Below the pieces are notes generated by a model. The model saw only the letters and a program-made list of their open reading frames with translations, ran no database searches and was not told the origin of the DNA. Positions 23,860 to 36,399 of a stretch of 64,000 bases of DNA are shown here, piece after piece (position 1 is the stretch's first letter; every line of letters begins with the position of its first letter). The position numbers were made by a program, and so were the translations under genes. This stretch comes from Calycina herbarum (Eukaryota > Ascomycota > Leotiomycetes > Helotiales > Pezizellaceae), in assembly GCA_001414485.1 (NCBI GenBank), contig LLEY01000131.1, forward strand, positions 62,001 through 126,000, in the 5' to 3' direction.

Positions 23860-26095
23860 GGAACTTATATATTAAGTAACGTACTTAATAAGTAAGCGGT
23901 CCGGACAAGTACACGGTCTAGTATCTCTACTAAAATACCGCGTTCTATACTTTAAACTAAGATAACTTAATAACTAACTATTAAAATATCTAATATAGAA
24001 GAACGAATTATACTTACTCTTTAGACCTATTAGTAGAACCGATTTTCAAGCTTATAAGCCGCTGTATACGCGTACGATGCTCTATATATAACCTTAAGTC
24101 AGCGGAACTAAGAAACCCTCTCTCGATCCGATTTTACCTCTTCTAATCTAAAACTTACTTAAACCGAAGAAACCGCACTTGTTAAATAGATATTATCTAT
24201 AGATACGCGTAGTATACCTCTAATAAAGGCTCTTATATAATAGATAGCTGAAATACTTCTTATAGAACGCGTTTAGAACGCGTAAGCTAAATATAATAAA
24301 ACTTAAACGAACTAAATAAAGATGACTAAGTCTCGAAGGTTAGTATATAGATAAGAAGTATAGATACGCCGGGTTGTTTACTTAGAAGTAAACTCGTTAC
24401 TTATATTAAAGATGTTAAATAAGATAATAAGATTAATAACTAAAGTTAAGTACGAAGCTTCTATCTAATAATAGACGTGCTAGTCTTATATAGAACCTTC
24501 GTTCCTAAGTATATCACTTATATTACTCGCGTTGCTTACGTCGCTCGCGATTAAGGCGATTAGAGCGATATAGGCGATTATGTTATATAACTCTACGTAA
24601 CTTCTAATATTACTATAATAGTAAGATCCTGAAATCCCTAATGTTCTCTATATTACTGATTTCCTCCTATGTTACTTTCCTTTCCTAGATATTATACCTT
24701 ATTCTATTAGAACGCCGTCTGGACTACTTACTACGTATACTGTGATTCGTAATACTAAACGACTTGAAATAGGTAAACGCTAGGTATATAACTTTATAAC
24801 CCGATATCTTAAACTTAAATTATAATATAATTGAAAGTACGATTATTAGCGAGTAAAATACGAAGATTCTAACGTTATTAGAGCCTGGTTTTAGCTCGTA
24901 TAGAATATAATTATAAAATACGGAATTCTAGATAAGGATATATATAACTTTGATAAAACAGACTTTTAGATAGAAGTAATTTCTATAGTAAAAGTAATTA
25001 CAGCTATAGAGAGGAATTATACAGTTATAGTTTAACCTAGAAATCGCGAATAGGTTATAGTTATTAAGTTAGTTAATTCTACTAGGTAGGTTCTTCTAGT
25101 AATAGTTATTTTCAAAGGTAAGATATAGTAAAAGAGCTAGTTTAAGACCTTACCTCTTAATTAGATAATTAGAGTTAGTAAAAATAGATAAATAACAAAC
25201 GAATTAGATCTTACTTAGCTTAAAAAGGTCTTTATTCCGTATATATAAAATCGTATAATTAGAAGATATTAACTCCTAATACTTAATAGCTATAGAAGTT
25301 ATATTATAGCCGAATTCGACTAGTATTACTTATAAAACTCGATTATTATATTATATATACCTGCTTACTTATTCTATATTCTATAACCTCTAGATATTAG
25401 CTGTTTTTCAGTCTTAAAACGATTATATAAGCTAGAATTAATTATATAGAAAAAGACGACTTCTTAGACTTATATTTATACGCTCGTATAACTACGTTTA
25501 GTTCAGCTATAATTTAGAATAGTTTTAGAGCAACTAGCCTAGTTTCTTTCGATCTAGATTAAGTACTATTATAGTTATATATTTAAATATAGATACTATC
25601 GCCTCTTCTATTACCTACTTAAGCTCTAGACTCTTAGGTCTCTAAAACACCGTATAATATTACTAAATTATAACTTTAGACTAAGGTATTTCAAGGATTA
25701 ATTCGTTATTATATATAAAGTCCTCCTAGTCTAACTATTTAAGTAGTAAACTAGCTAATTAAAAGCTGTTAAATAGCTATATATAGTATAACGATTCTTA
25801 TAGCTGAGAATTAGAGATTATAGACTATAAACGAGAAAGTATAGAAGAAGAGATAAAAAAAGAAGTCGTACGTAGATAAGAGAGAGGCTTTAAGTACTAT
25901 AGAGGTTTAGAAGGCTTAAACCTAGTTAAGAACTAAGGTAGAATTAGGAATCTAAGTAGTTTAGTAACCTGAGATTAGTATATCGAATCGTATACTACGG
26001 ATATATAGTATATATAGATTATTAGAATACACTGCTCGTATATACCTAGAGCGCTAATAAATTAATTAAACTAATTAGAAAGTTAATATTTAATA
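23860..26095 (+). mobile_element. pogo-like transposon relic interrupted by a solo LTR
   Basis: The plus strand near 24935-24975 reads DIYNFDKTDFQIEVI and continues VKVITAIERNYTV, PRNREQVIVIKLVNS, the DDE-1 core of pogo/Fot1 transposases. An upstream segment around 24150-24286 is compatible with its N-terminal half. The solo LTR at 24292-24754 splits it. I could not fix its inverted repeats, so the outer limits are rough. Confidence 0.6.
24292..24754 (-). repeat. Solo LTR of the younger Gypsy family
   Basis: The sequence is the reverse complement of the LTRs at 3760-4222 and 10480-10942, again exactly 463 bp. It is bounded by the 5-bp duplication CTAAA (24287-24291 and 24755-24759). No internal element sequence is attached, so it is the product of LTR-LTR recombination. 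RIP has changed both terminal dinucleotides. Confidence 0.93.
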
Positions 26096-26097
26096 TA

Positions 26098-29000
26098 GCG
26101 TAGTTTATTAGAACCTCGGTTATATTAGAACCTCGATTAATTTTCTTAAAATCCTACTCTCTAACTTTAATATATATTTTTTTAACCTTCTACTATATCT
26201 ATTATTACTAAAGAATCAAAAGTTATTCTAGCTATTAAGATAATTTAAATATCTAAAAAGCTAAGTTAATAAAAAGCTATAAAGATCTATAGAATACCTT
26301 ATTCTATACTTAATAATAGAATAAACAGCTACCTTCCTCTAGCCGACCGTCGACTAGTAAACCTTAAATTATCTAAGATAACGTGTTTTATAAGCGAGTC
26401 GCCTACATAAGCGAGTCGCCTACTTTTTCAACCTAGTGTTATTATAATATAAAATACTTAATACTATACAAAGTTATTATTACTATAGAAGATATCTAGT
26501 ATTCTTTAGAACTTTCGCTATCTTCTATATCTAATATTTCTACCTAATAAGTACGAGAATTATACCTAGTTTTACTACAACAGCTATAGTACCTGTCTAC
26601 GCGAACTCTCTTCCTAGACTCTTTACCTTATTTCTAGCTACTATTTTCCTCAGATATAATTAAATCAGCTACGTCGCCTATTATTAATATCTCTTAACTC
26701 TTAATATACTTCCTCTTACGACTTTTACACTTAGTTATAGCCTCAGTTATTATACGAAGACTAGTAATTTCCTTATATATTAATACTATATTATATATTA
26801 CCCTAGTTAAGCCTTTTTCGAGTTGATTAAGAGACTGAATAATAGAACTAGGTAACGAGTCTTAATATCTTTAAATCCGATCTCGAATAAGCGTTAATTA
26901 AGCTATTATTTCATATACGTTACTTAGTATTTTAGGTGTCTATAGAGTGTCTTCTAGTATTATTAGTATTAGCGTACGAAGCCTTAAATCAAGCTTTAAT
27001 AACATAGCTTCTAGGCTATATAGGACTAGCCTAGCCCCTTTAAAACTCGCGTAGATATTATCCTTTATAAATGCTTTATAAAAAGCTGCTTTAAATACGA
27101 GAAGAAAGGTTTCTTTAGTAATATAATTAATATAATTCTATACTAAGCCTAATATCTCAGCTCTATACGCTCGCTTTAATAGCGAGAAGCAGACTATATT
27201 AAGTAGCTATAGTAGGTGCGATAAGTATAGAGGTATATAGAGAGTAATAATATTTAAGTCTTTATAAAGTTACTAGAATTCAAGCGAGTTATAGCTTTTA
27301 TAACTATTAACAATTAATAAACGATATTCTCCTACACTTTATACCTTTATATACTTATTAAAATACTTTAACTATATAACTCTAAGCTTATTATTTGTCT
27401 AGCCGTTATTGCTAACCTTAATTACCTAATCGTATAGTATATATATATCTTAGTACTAGGTAGAAATAAGTACTTTGCCCGCGAATATAATAAATAGCGG
27501 GATTACTTATTCTATTACGTTAACTCTCTAAATAACTATAACCTACTCGCGATTACCTAGCTAAACTTACTTTCGCTTCCTACACGTTTCTAAGCTTATA
27601 ACAACAAGTTAGAACGAAATAACTCCTATTATAAAGCCACTTTCGTCAAAGTTATAAATATCCTTATCTTAAATACTATATTTCTCTTTAATAGACTATA
27701 TAAGCGTAAACTATAGACTAATAACTCGCGGATCCTTAGTTAAAGCTTACTAACGATCGTACGAACGACTCTATCGAGTTTTAAGCTTAGGTATACGTTT
27801 TATAAAGTTATCCGACCAGTTCCTATCTATAGGCTTTCCGTCGCGCTCTCTTAGTAGATTATTAGCTATATCTTATACTATATCCCTTATAGGCGAAAAC
27901 CCTCGCGAATCTAACTCTAATATATATCTAACTATTGCCTCCTCCTCTGGCTTTGTAAGCTTTTTCGAATTAGGCTAGCAATCGCGTCGTAAGAGCTTTC
28001 TAGCGCGTCGATCGAAGAGAGTCTTTCGAGGAATATAGTAAATCTTTACAACGCTTCGTTTAGTTAATAACGCGTTGTTTTCGAGTTCTTAGGTTACTAA
28101 AATAATATTAGCTTCTTAAGAAGATAATTAAACGTTGTAGTATTAAGCTATTATGATTTAAAGGTAGTATATAGTACGCGACGAGGAAAGTGAGTAACCC
28201 GCTTATATAGGCGACTCGCTTGTGAAACACGTTAGAAGAAGAAGTAATTATTTAGAATATACTTAATATAGATTCTAGAGGATTTGCCTCTTAACTAGCT
28301 AGTATAGAAGATATAGCGAATTATATCCTCGAATCGCGAGAGAGAAAACGCGTTAGTAAGCTCTAAGTATATCGATTTATATAATATTAACTAGAATTAA
28401 AGACGTGTTTTAATCGCGTTTACGACTTTTAAAGAGCCTTATACGAAGATATAGAGCTTATTAGCGCGTAGTTTCGACTTATAAAAAATATAAAAGTAAA
28501 ATATAATATTTTAAACTACGACTTTTATAACTTTAATAAGATAGAGTTTATAATAGGAATTATCTATCTAGTAATAGTTATAACTCGCGCTAATTAATAT
28601 AAAAGAGGTAAGATAGTTTAGTCTAGTAATCGGAATAAGCTATAGTAATTACTTATATTAATAGCGAGGGTCGGAACGTGTCTCTGTTTTTAGTAGTTTA
28701 AGAGAAGAATTATCTCGTGAATTAGTATACTAAGAGCGGCCTTCTATACGACTAGGTTATTAAACTTATAAGTAATAGATAGACTAATAATAAGATAGAC
28801 TTAGAATAGCTACGTTACTTTAATAAATATACTTATAGTTATATAAGAGAGCTATATCGAATACTAGTATTAGATAGATATAAGAGTTATAAATCAGCTA
28901 TATTTTAAGAGTATTATAAAGCTAATAATATTATTACTCTTTACCTACCTTCTTATTCCTCTTATTTAACCTAGCTACTCGACGTTAGATGTTTTAGTAT

Positions 29001-29810
29001 TCTTAAACGTATATATAAGTGTTAAATTAAGACCTTTATTAAAGCTTATATTAACTATATTACTAAGATCGAGTTCTTTTTAGCTTTTTACGTAGTTTAT
29101 AAGTAATTAATAATAACTTAAAACGCTTAGGCTAGATTCTACGAAGCTAGCTTAGTGCTTTTTAATCTCTAAACTATAATATTAAAGCTTGATATTCGAT
29201 TACGAACTTTTATATCTACTAGACTCCTCTCTGCGGCCGCTAACTCTTAGATCTTATAGATCTCTCGTAACCTAACTAACGCTCTTTTATAAACAACTTT
29301 AGTTAAGAATCGTATTTTACGCTATTAAGGAAGCTTACTAACCTCTATTTTCGAGACTATAGCTATATTAGTAAAGAGTATAAAGCTATTAGCTTATAAG
29401 ATAACTTTATTATTAGTCGAAGTCTATACTCTTCGTAAGGTAAATAAAGCACTTAGTAAGCGCTATAGAGCTAAAAAGACTCGGGTCTATTAAGAAGATA
29501 TACTTACTATAGAGGATATATAGAATATATTAGCTTAAAAGAAGATAGAGGAACAGGCTCGACGTAATAAGCGCTCTAAGAGAGGTAGATAAAATAAGAG
29601 GTAAACCTCTAGACGACGGTATAATACTTATAAAAAGACTAGTTATAATATACGAACTTATTAAGAGGTTATAGATATATCTAGTTTATTAGATTCCTAG
29701 TAGTTTTAATTAATATTATTTATTATAGTTAATTAATCTAATATTAAAGTAGTAAAGTAAAGAGAAAGTACGCTACTCGGTAATATACGTTACTTAGTAA
29801 TAAACTACGT
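26098..29810 (+). mobile_element. Outer pogo/Fot1-type transposon, second nested pair
   Basis: The left end (GCGTAGTTTATTAGAACC) and the complement of the right end (ACGTAGTTTATTACTAAG) match best over their first 13 bp and more weakly further in; TA flanks both sides (26096-26097 and 29811-29812). They resemble the ends of the inner element at 13123-14982. The plus strand near 28525-28560 reads DFYNFNKIEFIIGII, a pogo DDE-1 block. Removing the nested copy leaves about 1.86 kb. It is heavily RIP-mutated. Confidence 0.75.
26381..28232 (-). mobile_element. Inner pogo/Fot1-type transposon, second nested pair
   Basis: The inverted ends start ACGTGTTT and contain AAGCGAGTCGCCTA, present twice in the left end and in altered form in the right. 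TA flanks both ends (26379-26380 and 28233-28234). The minus strand near 27655-27625 reads DIYNFDESGFIIGVI, the pogo/Fot1 DDE-1 block with the DESGF variant. Length is 1.85 kb. It lies in the outer element in opposite orientation. Confidence 0.85.
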
Positions 29811-29812
29811 TA

Positions 29813-30055
29813 TATATAAATATAAGAATTTAAAGCTATAGTTCTATCTATAAAAGTAACCTAGGTTATATATCTTAAGAGAAGAGGTTACTAAGTAAAT
29901 ATAAGCTATAAGAAGCTGAAATCTCGTATAAGTTATAAAGAGCTAGAAGTATATATAGCTAAGATCTTATTATAGCTTTTATTATAGCTATAAAAGAGCT
30001 AAGATCTCGCTATAGCTCTCGTTATAGCTCTCGTTATAGATCTACATATCCCGAG
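29813..30055. other. End of the AT-rich block
   Basis: Short degenerate repeats of AAGATCTYGYTATAGCT and TTATAGCTCTCG occur at 29960-30040, after which base composition changes within a few bases to that of the gene-bearing region. No gene is seen. Confidence 0.5.
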
Positions 30056-30064
30056 GTGATTACC

Positions 30065-30185
30065 GAGGTCACGTGCTGGCACGTGTATTCTTCCAGGTTA
30101 CGGACCAGCGTCGTCATTCCCACGGTGGTTGCCAAGGTCACGTGCTTGTCACGTGTATTCTTCCAGGTTACGGACCAGCGCCGTA
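30065..30185. repeat. Tandem duplication with paired CACGTG sites
   Basis: A segment of about 55 bp (GGTCACGTGC...CACGTGTATTCTTCCAGG...ACGGACCAGCG) occurs twice with a period of 69-70 bp. Each copy contains GTCACGTGC and CACGTGTAT. CACGTG is a bHLH-type (E-box/Cbf1-like) core in fungi. The pair lies 170-290 bp upstream of the GPI16 start, so a regulatory role is possible but unproven. Confidence 0.75.
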
Positions 30186-30356
30186 ACACTAGAGCTTTGA
30201 GAGGTCGCGAGGCAAAGGCAAAATTGTCAGCCTCGCGGCTCAGGCTCAAGAAGCCGAACCAATTGCTGACGCTGCCTGCCGCCCACCAAATACTCAAACG
30301 AACTCAACATCTACAACTTCAATGCGCCATCCATAACAAATTCGGCGCTGGTTGCC

Positions 30357-32222
30357 ATGCGTCTTATGCTGTCCCTACTGCTCTTGCTCAGCGCCGTCCT
30401 CTTCAGCGCAACTGCCTCGTCCGATTATCACGAACAACTCAACTTGCGCCCTCTCCACCCATCACTCCTCCTGGCCTCGTTCAACTTCCAGAGCAATACG
30501 AGCTTGTCCTCCTTTGACCAGCAGAACTTTAGATATTTCCCGCGATCATTGGGGCAAATTCTTCAACATGCGAATACAAGGGAATTGCATTTGAGGTTTA
30601 GCTTGGGGAGGTGGGATGCTGAGAGTTGGGGAGCGAGGCCTTGGGGAGGTGCGAGAGAGGGGGGGACTGGAGTGGAGTTATGGGCTTGGGTTGAGGCAGA
30701 GAGCGATGAGGAGTAAGTGCAAATTACTCAGAAGCAAAGTACGAAATCAGAAGAACCCCAGCTAACCTCTTCAACAGAGCAGATGGCAGGTGGCTGACCC
30801 TCACCAACGCCCTTTCGGGCCTCTTCTGCGCCTCTCTGAACTTTATCGATTCTACGAGAACGATCCGACCTGTTATGTCCTTTGAACCTGCAGGAAACCA
30901 TTCGAATGCGACTCTCAATGACTTGCACTTATTACATGGAACCTTACCGAGAGAGGTTGTCTGTACCGAGAACTTGACCCCTTTCCTCAAGTTGCTTCCG
31001 TGTAAAGGTAAGGCGGGTATATCAAGTCTTCTGGATGGTCACAAATTATTCGATGCATCATGGCAAAGCATGTCAATTGATGTAAAACCAATTTGTGAAG
31101 CTGGTTCCAGTGAGTGCCAGCTTCAAATCACCCAAACGATTGATATGGTGTTGGATATCCAAAGATCCAAACGTCCACGAGGTATGTGACTGCTTCAGCT
31201 CAAAGACCATTTCTGCTGACACAAAGTTAGACAATCCAATTCCAAGACCCGTTTCTGATGAAGAACTCAAGTGTGATTTGTCAAAAGAATACCATTCCCA
31301 CGATACTTGCTTTCCTCTCGATGCTGCGGCTCAAGAGGAGGAATGGATCCTCTCACATATATTTGGACACCCTCTAAGAGGCACATGTCCACTGGCAGAT
31401 GATGGAATTGATCCTGTTTGTATAAACGTACCACATGCTCGGCATGTATATGCTTCAGAAGGAGCCCACGAACATAAACACGATTCTGGATACAGAAGAT
31501 GTTTCGCCCTTTCCCCGGACAGGGATTTCGAGATGATTCTCCCTCAACAGGAAATCTCAGAAAAAGCACCACTCGAGCAACCTCTACTCTACGCCGAGCG
31601 ATCATTCATCGGCTACGGCCAAGAGAGCGGAGGAGTACAAGCTATTTTGACCAACCCCTCAGCTACGAATGCCGTCGAGTTCGTCTACTTAGAAACCTTA
31701 CCATGGTTCATGAAACTCTATCTCCACACATTGAAAGCGAAAATCAACGGAGTCTCCTCAGACATCATAAAAGAAATGTACTACCGACCAGCACTCGACC
31801 GAAAACGAGGCACCCAACTCGAAGTTCGGATCCTCATTCCCGCAAACTCGACACTCGTTCTCACATACGATTTCGAGAAAGCTATTCTGAGATACACCGA
31901 ATACCCACCAGACGCAAACCGAGGCTTTGATATTGCACCTGCTGTTATCACGATTGGGGATATTGCGATTCGCACCACTTCTCTACTTTTGCCTCTGCCC
32001 ACACCGGATTTCAGTATGCCATATAACGTTATTATTCTCACTAGTACGGTTATGGCCTTGTCTTTTGGGTTTATCTATAACCTTTTGATACGACGTTTTG
32101 TGGCTGTTGCTGAGGCGGATCAGTGGGATGTTAGAGCTGTGAGGCTGAGGGTTCTTGCTGTTGCTCAGAAGTTTATCAGTCGGGCATTTGGGAAAGGTGG
32201 AAAAGGTGGGAAGGATGAGTAG
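30357..32222 (+). CDS. GPI16: GPI transamidase subunit Gpi16 (PIG-T)
   Basis: This protein is a lumenal subunit of the ER GPI transamidase, which attaches GPI anchors to proteins and contains the protease subunit Gpi8. Exons are 30357-30712, 30778-31181 and 31231-32222 (introns of 65 and 49 nt, GTAAGT/CAG and GTATGT/TAG), giving 583 residues against about 610 in yeast. A signal peptide spans roughly residues 1-20. Family blocks are NALSGLFCASLNFIDST, LKLLPCKGKAG (Cys194, plausibly the residue that joins Gpi8 by a disulfide), SECQLQITQTIDMVLD, and QESGGVQAILTNPS. A single membrane helix at about 516-540 is followed by a short basic cytosolic tail. The start is the first ATG in frame with the signal peptide. 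It is the first intact gene to the right of the transposon block. Confidence 0.96.
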
Positions 32223-32659
32223 GGTGTATATATATGGAATATGAATTGTTCAAATTTTGCTTGTGGCTTTCTCCTAATTACGGCCAGTGTTTTAGTAGGA
32301 AAGTACGAAAACATACCGGAGAGAGAGATTGAGTGGTTGCTGGCAAGTTTCTACCTGTATGTCCCATCTTTCCAGCACCCCCAGGATATTCATAGCAAGT
32401 CTGATCGATCTAGATTTTCAAGCCCAACGTTTTTTGACTGTTGCTCTTGCAAGCAGGTTGTATGATAGTGATCACCATGCCAATCGTGCAATATCACGAT
32501 GCACCCCAATCATGGGGTGGGATGCAGTCATACTGCACCATACACACCCCTCCCAGCGCCCCTCCAGGAAATATATACCATGGTATACCTCCTTGATCCT
32601 TTCCTTTTTCTTCCACAGCTTTTTCTTCCTCCTACTGAAATTTAAACCCGAGCGCAATC

Positions 32660-34299
32660 ATGGATTCGGGTTCAAAAACCACAACGGAAAAACCTCTTGC
32701 TCCCGACCCAACAATTTCAACTCCCGTTAGCAGTATCTCAGCAGCAGAAACGTTTTCAAGTTCCGAGTACAGGAAGCTTATCTGGAAATTGGATATACGT
32801 CTTTTGCCGCCACTTTTCGCATTATGGTTTGTTTCGCTGATTGATCGTGTTAATATTGGGGCGGCGAGGATTCAAGGGTTGGAGAAGGATTTGGGGATGG
32901 ATCCGAGGAGTAATCGGTTCAATATCGCGACTGGTATGTTTCTGGTTATATCTTGATGGATCTGTTTAATGTTTTTTGGTTAGTTGTGGTCTTTATTGGT
33001 CTTATGATCGCGGAGGTTCCGAGTAACTGGCTCATCAAGAAATTCAGTCCTGCTTCTGTCCTCTGTGGTGAATGCCTCATCCTTGGTATGGAGTCAATCA
33101 GTACAAATTTAATGCTTATAATGCTAATGTCCGGTAGGAATTGTAACAATTTGTCAAGGCCTTCTCCAAAATTTCGCTAGCCTAGTTACCACCCGTTTCA
33201 TCATAGGAATCCTAGAAGCAGGACTAATTCCTGGCTCCATCTTCCTCCTAGCATCATACTACCCAAGATACGAACTCCAATGGCGTTGCAGCATGCTCCA
33301 TGTTGGGAATGCCCTCTCAAATGCACTTGGTGGTTTGTTGGCCTACGCCGTTGCCAGTATCCACTCTTCCAATGGCTGGCACGGATGGAGATGGATTTTT
33401 ATCATTGAAGGTGTTCTCACTGTTGTGGTGACCTTGATATGCTGGCCTTTTATGAGTAATTGGCCGAGGACGACGAAATGGCTTAGTACTCATGAGAAAG
33501 CTATTCTTGCTGAACGGATTCGACAGGATGGAATGATTGGCCGTATGGATGTTTTGGATCGGAAATCTGTTATGAGATGTCTCAAGGATTGGAAAGTCTA
33601 TATATGGTAAGTACTCAGCATACCGGTTTATGTATTATGCTTGGACTAACAGTTTCGCTCAGTGGATGTATTATCATCGGCATCATCTCAAGTGTCTACT
33701 CAATAACCCTCTTCTCGCCAACCATCATAAAAGTGCTCAAACCCCACCACAACGCAAAACAGGTTCAAGCGCTAGTAATCCCCATCTTCATCGCATCTTC
33801 AATTAGTACTTTGAGCATCGCATTCATCTCCGACAAGCTAAAGCATCGCGCTGGTCTCGCCTTGGTCGGCTGTTCTATCTCAATCATCGGCTACATCATC
33901 CTCCTCAACCAAGCACACGTCACAGTAAATGTACGATACGGAGCTCTATTCCTCGTCAGTGCCGGCTCGTTTGCTGCTTTACCTGCTGCTTGGATCTTAC
34001 TTCTTAACAACGTCTCTGGAGCTTATAAAACTGCCTGGGCCATCGGTATGGAAATTGGACTCGGTAATGGGGGTGGATTTATTGCATCTTTTTCGTTCCA
34101 AGCTAAATCTGCACCTTTTTATCGGGAGGGGTTTAAGACTACATTTTCGCTCATTTGTACATCTGCGTTTTTGATCTGCGTTTATGTGGTTGGACTTTGG
34201 TATGAAAATGAGAGGAAGAGAGAGGGGAAGAGGGATTATTTGTTGGAGGAGGGGGATAATTTGGGGGATGATCATCCTGAGTTTATCTATACTTATTGA
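32660..34299 (+). CDS. MFS permease of the DAL5-like anion:cation symporter family
   Basis: A plasma-membrane transporter predicted to take up a small organic anion. Exons are 32660-32933, 32984-33085, 33138-33606 and 33663-34299 (introns of 50, 52 and 56 nt), giving 493 residues. The N-terminal block LDIRLLPPLFALWFVSLIDRVNIG, then EVPSNWLIKKF, TTRFIIGILEAGLIPG and WRWIFIIEG are those of allantoate/nicotinate/vitamin-type ACS permeases; the second half starts after an ASTHEKAILAERIRQD-like loop and ends in an acidic tail. About twelve hydrophobic segments are visible. A FAD monooxygenase lies 489 bp downstream on the same strand, which could suggest an aromatic or heterocyclic acid as substrate, but that gene appears damaged. 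The substrate cannot be read from sequence. Confidence 0.92.
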
Positions 34300-34788
34300 A
34301 CCGGCTGACCATTGTATAGATATTTTCTAAATCACATCCCATACTCTTCGGTGATTTTTTTATCTGCTTGATTGCCAATCGTTTTATGTTTAAATTCTTT
34401 CAACAATTTTCAATCGAGGCCCGACATCGCTTATCTGGTATTCCTCCTCTCCGCAGGTCTTTGATCATATCTGAGGATTATTGATATGTGGCTTACTTAC
34501 TCTTCCATTATACCAAGCCTTTTCTTCAAATCACAATCACCATTTATCCGAAGAGCGAATCAACTCAATTGCAACCCTGTCAATAAAGTCGTACAATCTC
34601 ACCCGCATGCTAAGTGTGCATAAGGCCTGCAGTAGCAACGTTGCAGTCATGTCATCTTATCTACTTCTACTGGGACCTGGTAATTATTCCTATTATTCGG
34701 GGTCTTTTGCTTGATTTGCCATATCAAAAGCAGTTTTCCTCATTTCGGCTCTTGACTCATCAGGACTTCTCCGAGATAGCAAAGGGAG

Positions 34789-36200
34789 ATGGAGTCGATT
34801 CGGGATCCAGAGCCAATTCAAATTGCCATTATTGAAGGTGGAATAGGCGGTCTCGCACTATCGATTGGGTTACAACAGTATACTCATATACAAGTGAAGA
34901 TATACGAGGCAGCCACGAAATTCGAAGAAGTAGGAGGTAAGTCACGATAGAAAACAAATCAACAACGAAGTGAGGCTAAAAATATAAAGCTGGTGTTTTC
35001 TCCGGTGCCAATTCTATTCGTGCTATGAGCCTCATCGACCCTCGAATCGGAACAGCGTATGCCAAAATCTCTACCAGCGCAGGCTGGGAATCAAAAAGGG
35101 ATACTTATTTTGACTTTGTACTCGCTCACGACCTTCATGGGCTTCCCTGAGGAACACATATCATATCTCCAAAGGTCACTAACTTGGAACGACATAGCAC
35201 AGCTTACCGAGCACATTTCGTCAATGAACTTGTCAATCTCGTCCCCGAAGATATAACCGAATTTGGCAAACGATTGATATCTTACGCGATAAATCCAGAA
35301 GAAAAACGATTATGAAATTCGCTGATGGAACGATTACAGAAGCGGACGCAGTTATTGGTTGCGATGGGATAAAATCTGTATGCCGTGAATTCGTCTTAGG
35401 AAAAAATAACCAGCTCTCGCAGCCGATGTTTACGGGAAAACATGCTTATCGAGGGTTGATACCTATGGAAAAGGCAATTGCTGCGATAGGAGCAGAGAAA
35501 GCACAGAATCGGACGATGTTTCTTGGGAAAGGTGGTCATGTACTCGTTTTCCCTGTGGCGGAAGGGAAAATTATGAATGTAGTTGCTTTTAGTACTACGA
35601 AGAGTGGCATTTGGGAAGGCAACTGGGTTAAGCCTATGAAACGGGAAGATTTGGAAATGGATTTTAGAGGCTTTGGGGAGGATTGTCGGAAGTTATTTTC
35701 GGTGAGCAAAATTTATCCTAACATTCTATCTTTTGGAAGGCTAACTTTCTTTTCAGCTGATGGAAAACACAGACCACTGGGGAATATTTGATCTCTCTCC
35801 CAACATTCCCACCTTTTCTTCATCCCCACTTTATTTACTTATCATGGGCGACAGCGCACATGGTTGTGGTCCTCACCAGGGTGCTGGTGCAGGGCAAGTA
35901 CTTGAAGATGCCCATATACTCTCAAATCTTCTGGGTGCTTGTCGTTCAAAAGCCGACTTGCTTGCTGCTTTTCACGGTTACGAAACGGTTCGCATGCCTC
36001 GAACGAGATTTGTCCAAATTTATGGGCGACTACAGGGAGAATTATTGGACCTGCAAACACCCCACGTTGGATCGGATCTAGAGAAGTTGAAAACTGTTAT
36101 TGATGATCCAATCAGAAAAATCTGGAACTGTGATTTGGTTGCTGAATCGGAAAAGGCGCAGGCGGCGATGAAGAGAGAATTAGACAAGTTAAGCGAATAA
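34789..36200 (+). pseudogene. FAD-dependent monooxygenase (salicylate hydroxylase-like), apparently broken
   Basis: The family hydroxylates aromatic acids with NAD(P)H and FAD. Exon 1 is 34789-34936, then a 53-nt intron; a later 55-nt intron is 35702-35756. Seen in order: the Rossmann start IAIIEGGIGGL, where the first Gly of GxGxxG is Glu; SFGANSIRAMSLIDPR with V/F before it; YRAHFVNELVNLVPEDITEFGKRL; MKFADGTITEADAVIGCDGIKS; GDSAHGCGPHQGAGAGQ, the DG motif binding FAD ribityl. Two lesions break the frame: an in-frame TGA at 35148-35150 inside otherwise conserved sequence, and a one-base loss near 35275 between GKRL and DILRDK. A 57-nt intron (GTACTC to CCAAAG) could hide the TGA, but nothing obvious repairs the frameshift. 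A sequencing error remains possible. Confidence 0.8.
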
Positions 36201-36399
36201 AATTTTAATAGGCTCCGAGATGGTCCACTAAAAGAAATGAGGGGGTTTGGTTACTTCGAAGAAAGTGCTATAGATTCTGGAGAAAGAGTGCCTAATTTTA
36301 GCGGAGTCCTCGTTCTGACACGAGGTTCCATACCACTTGTCAATTCCATTGTATTTTGTTTGTAGATTAATTCATTATATCATTGTTCTATCCCCAGGT

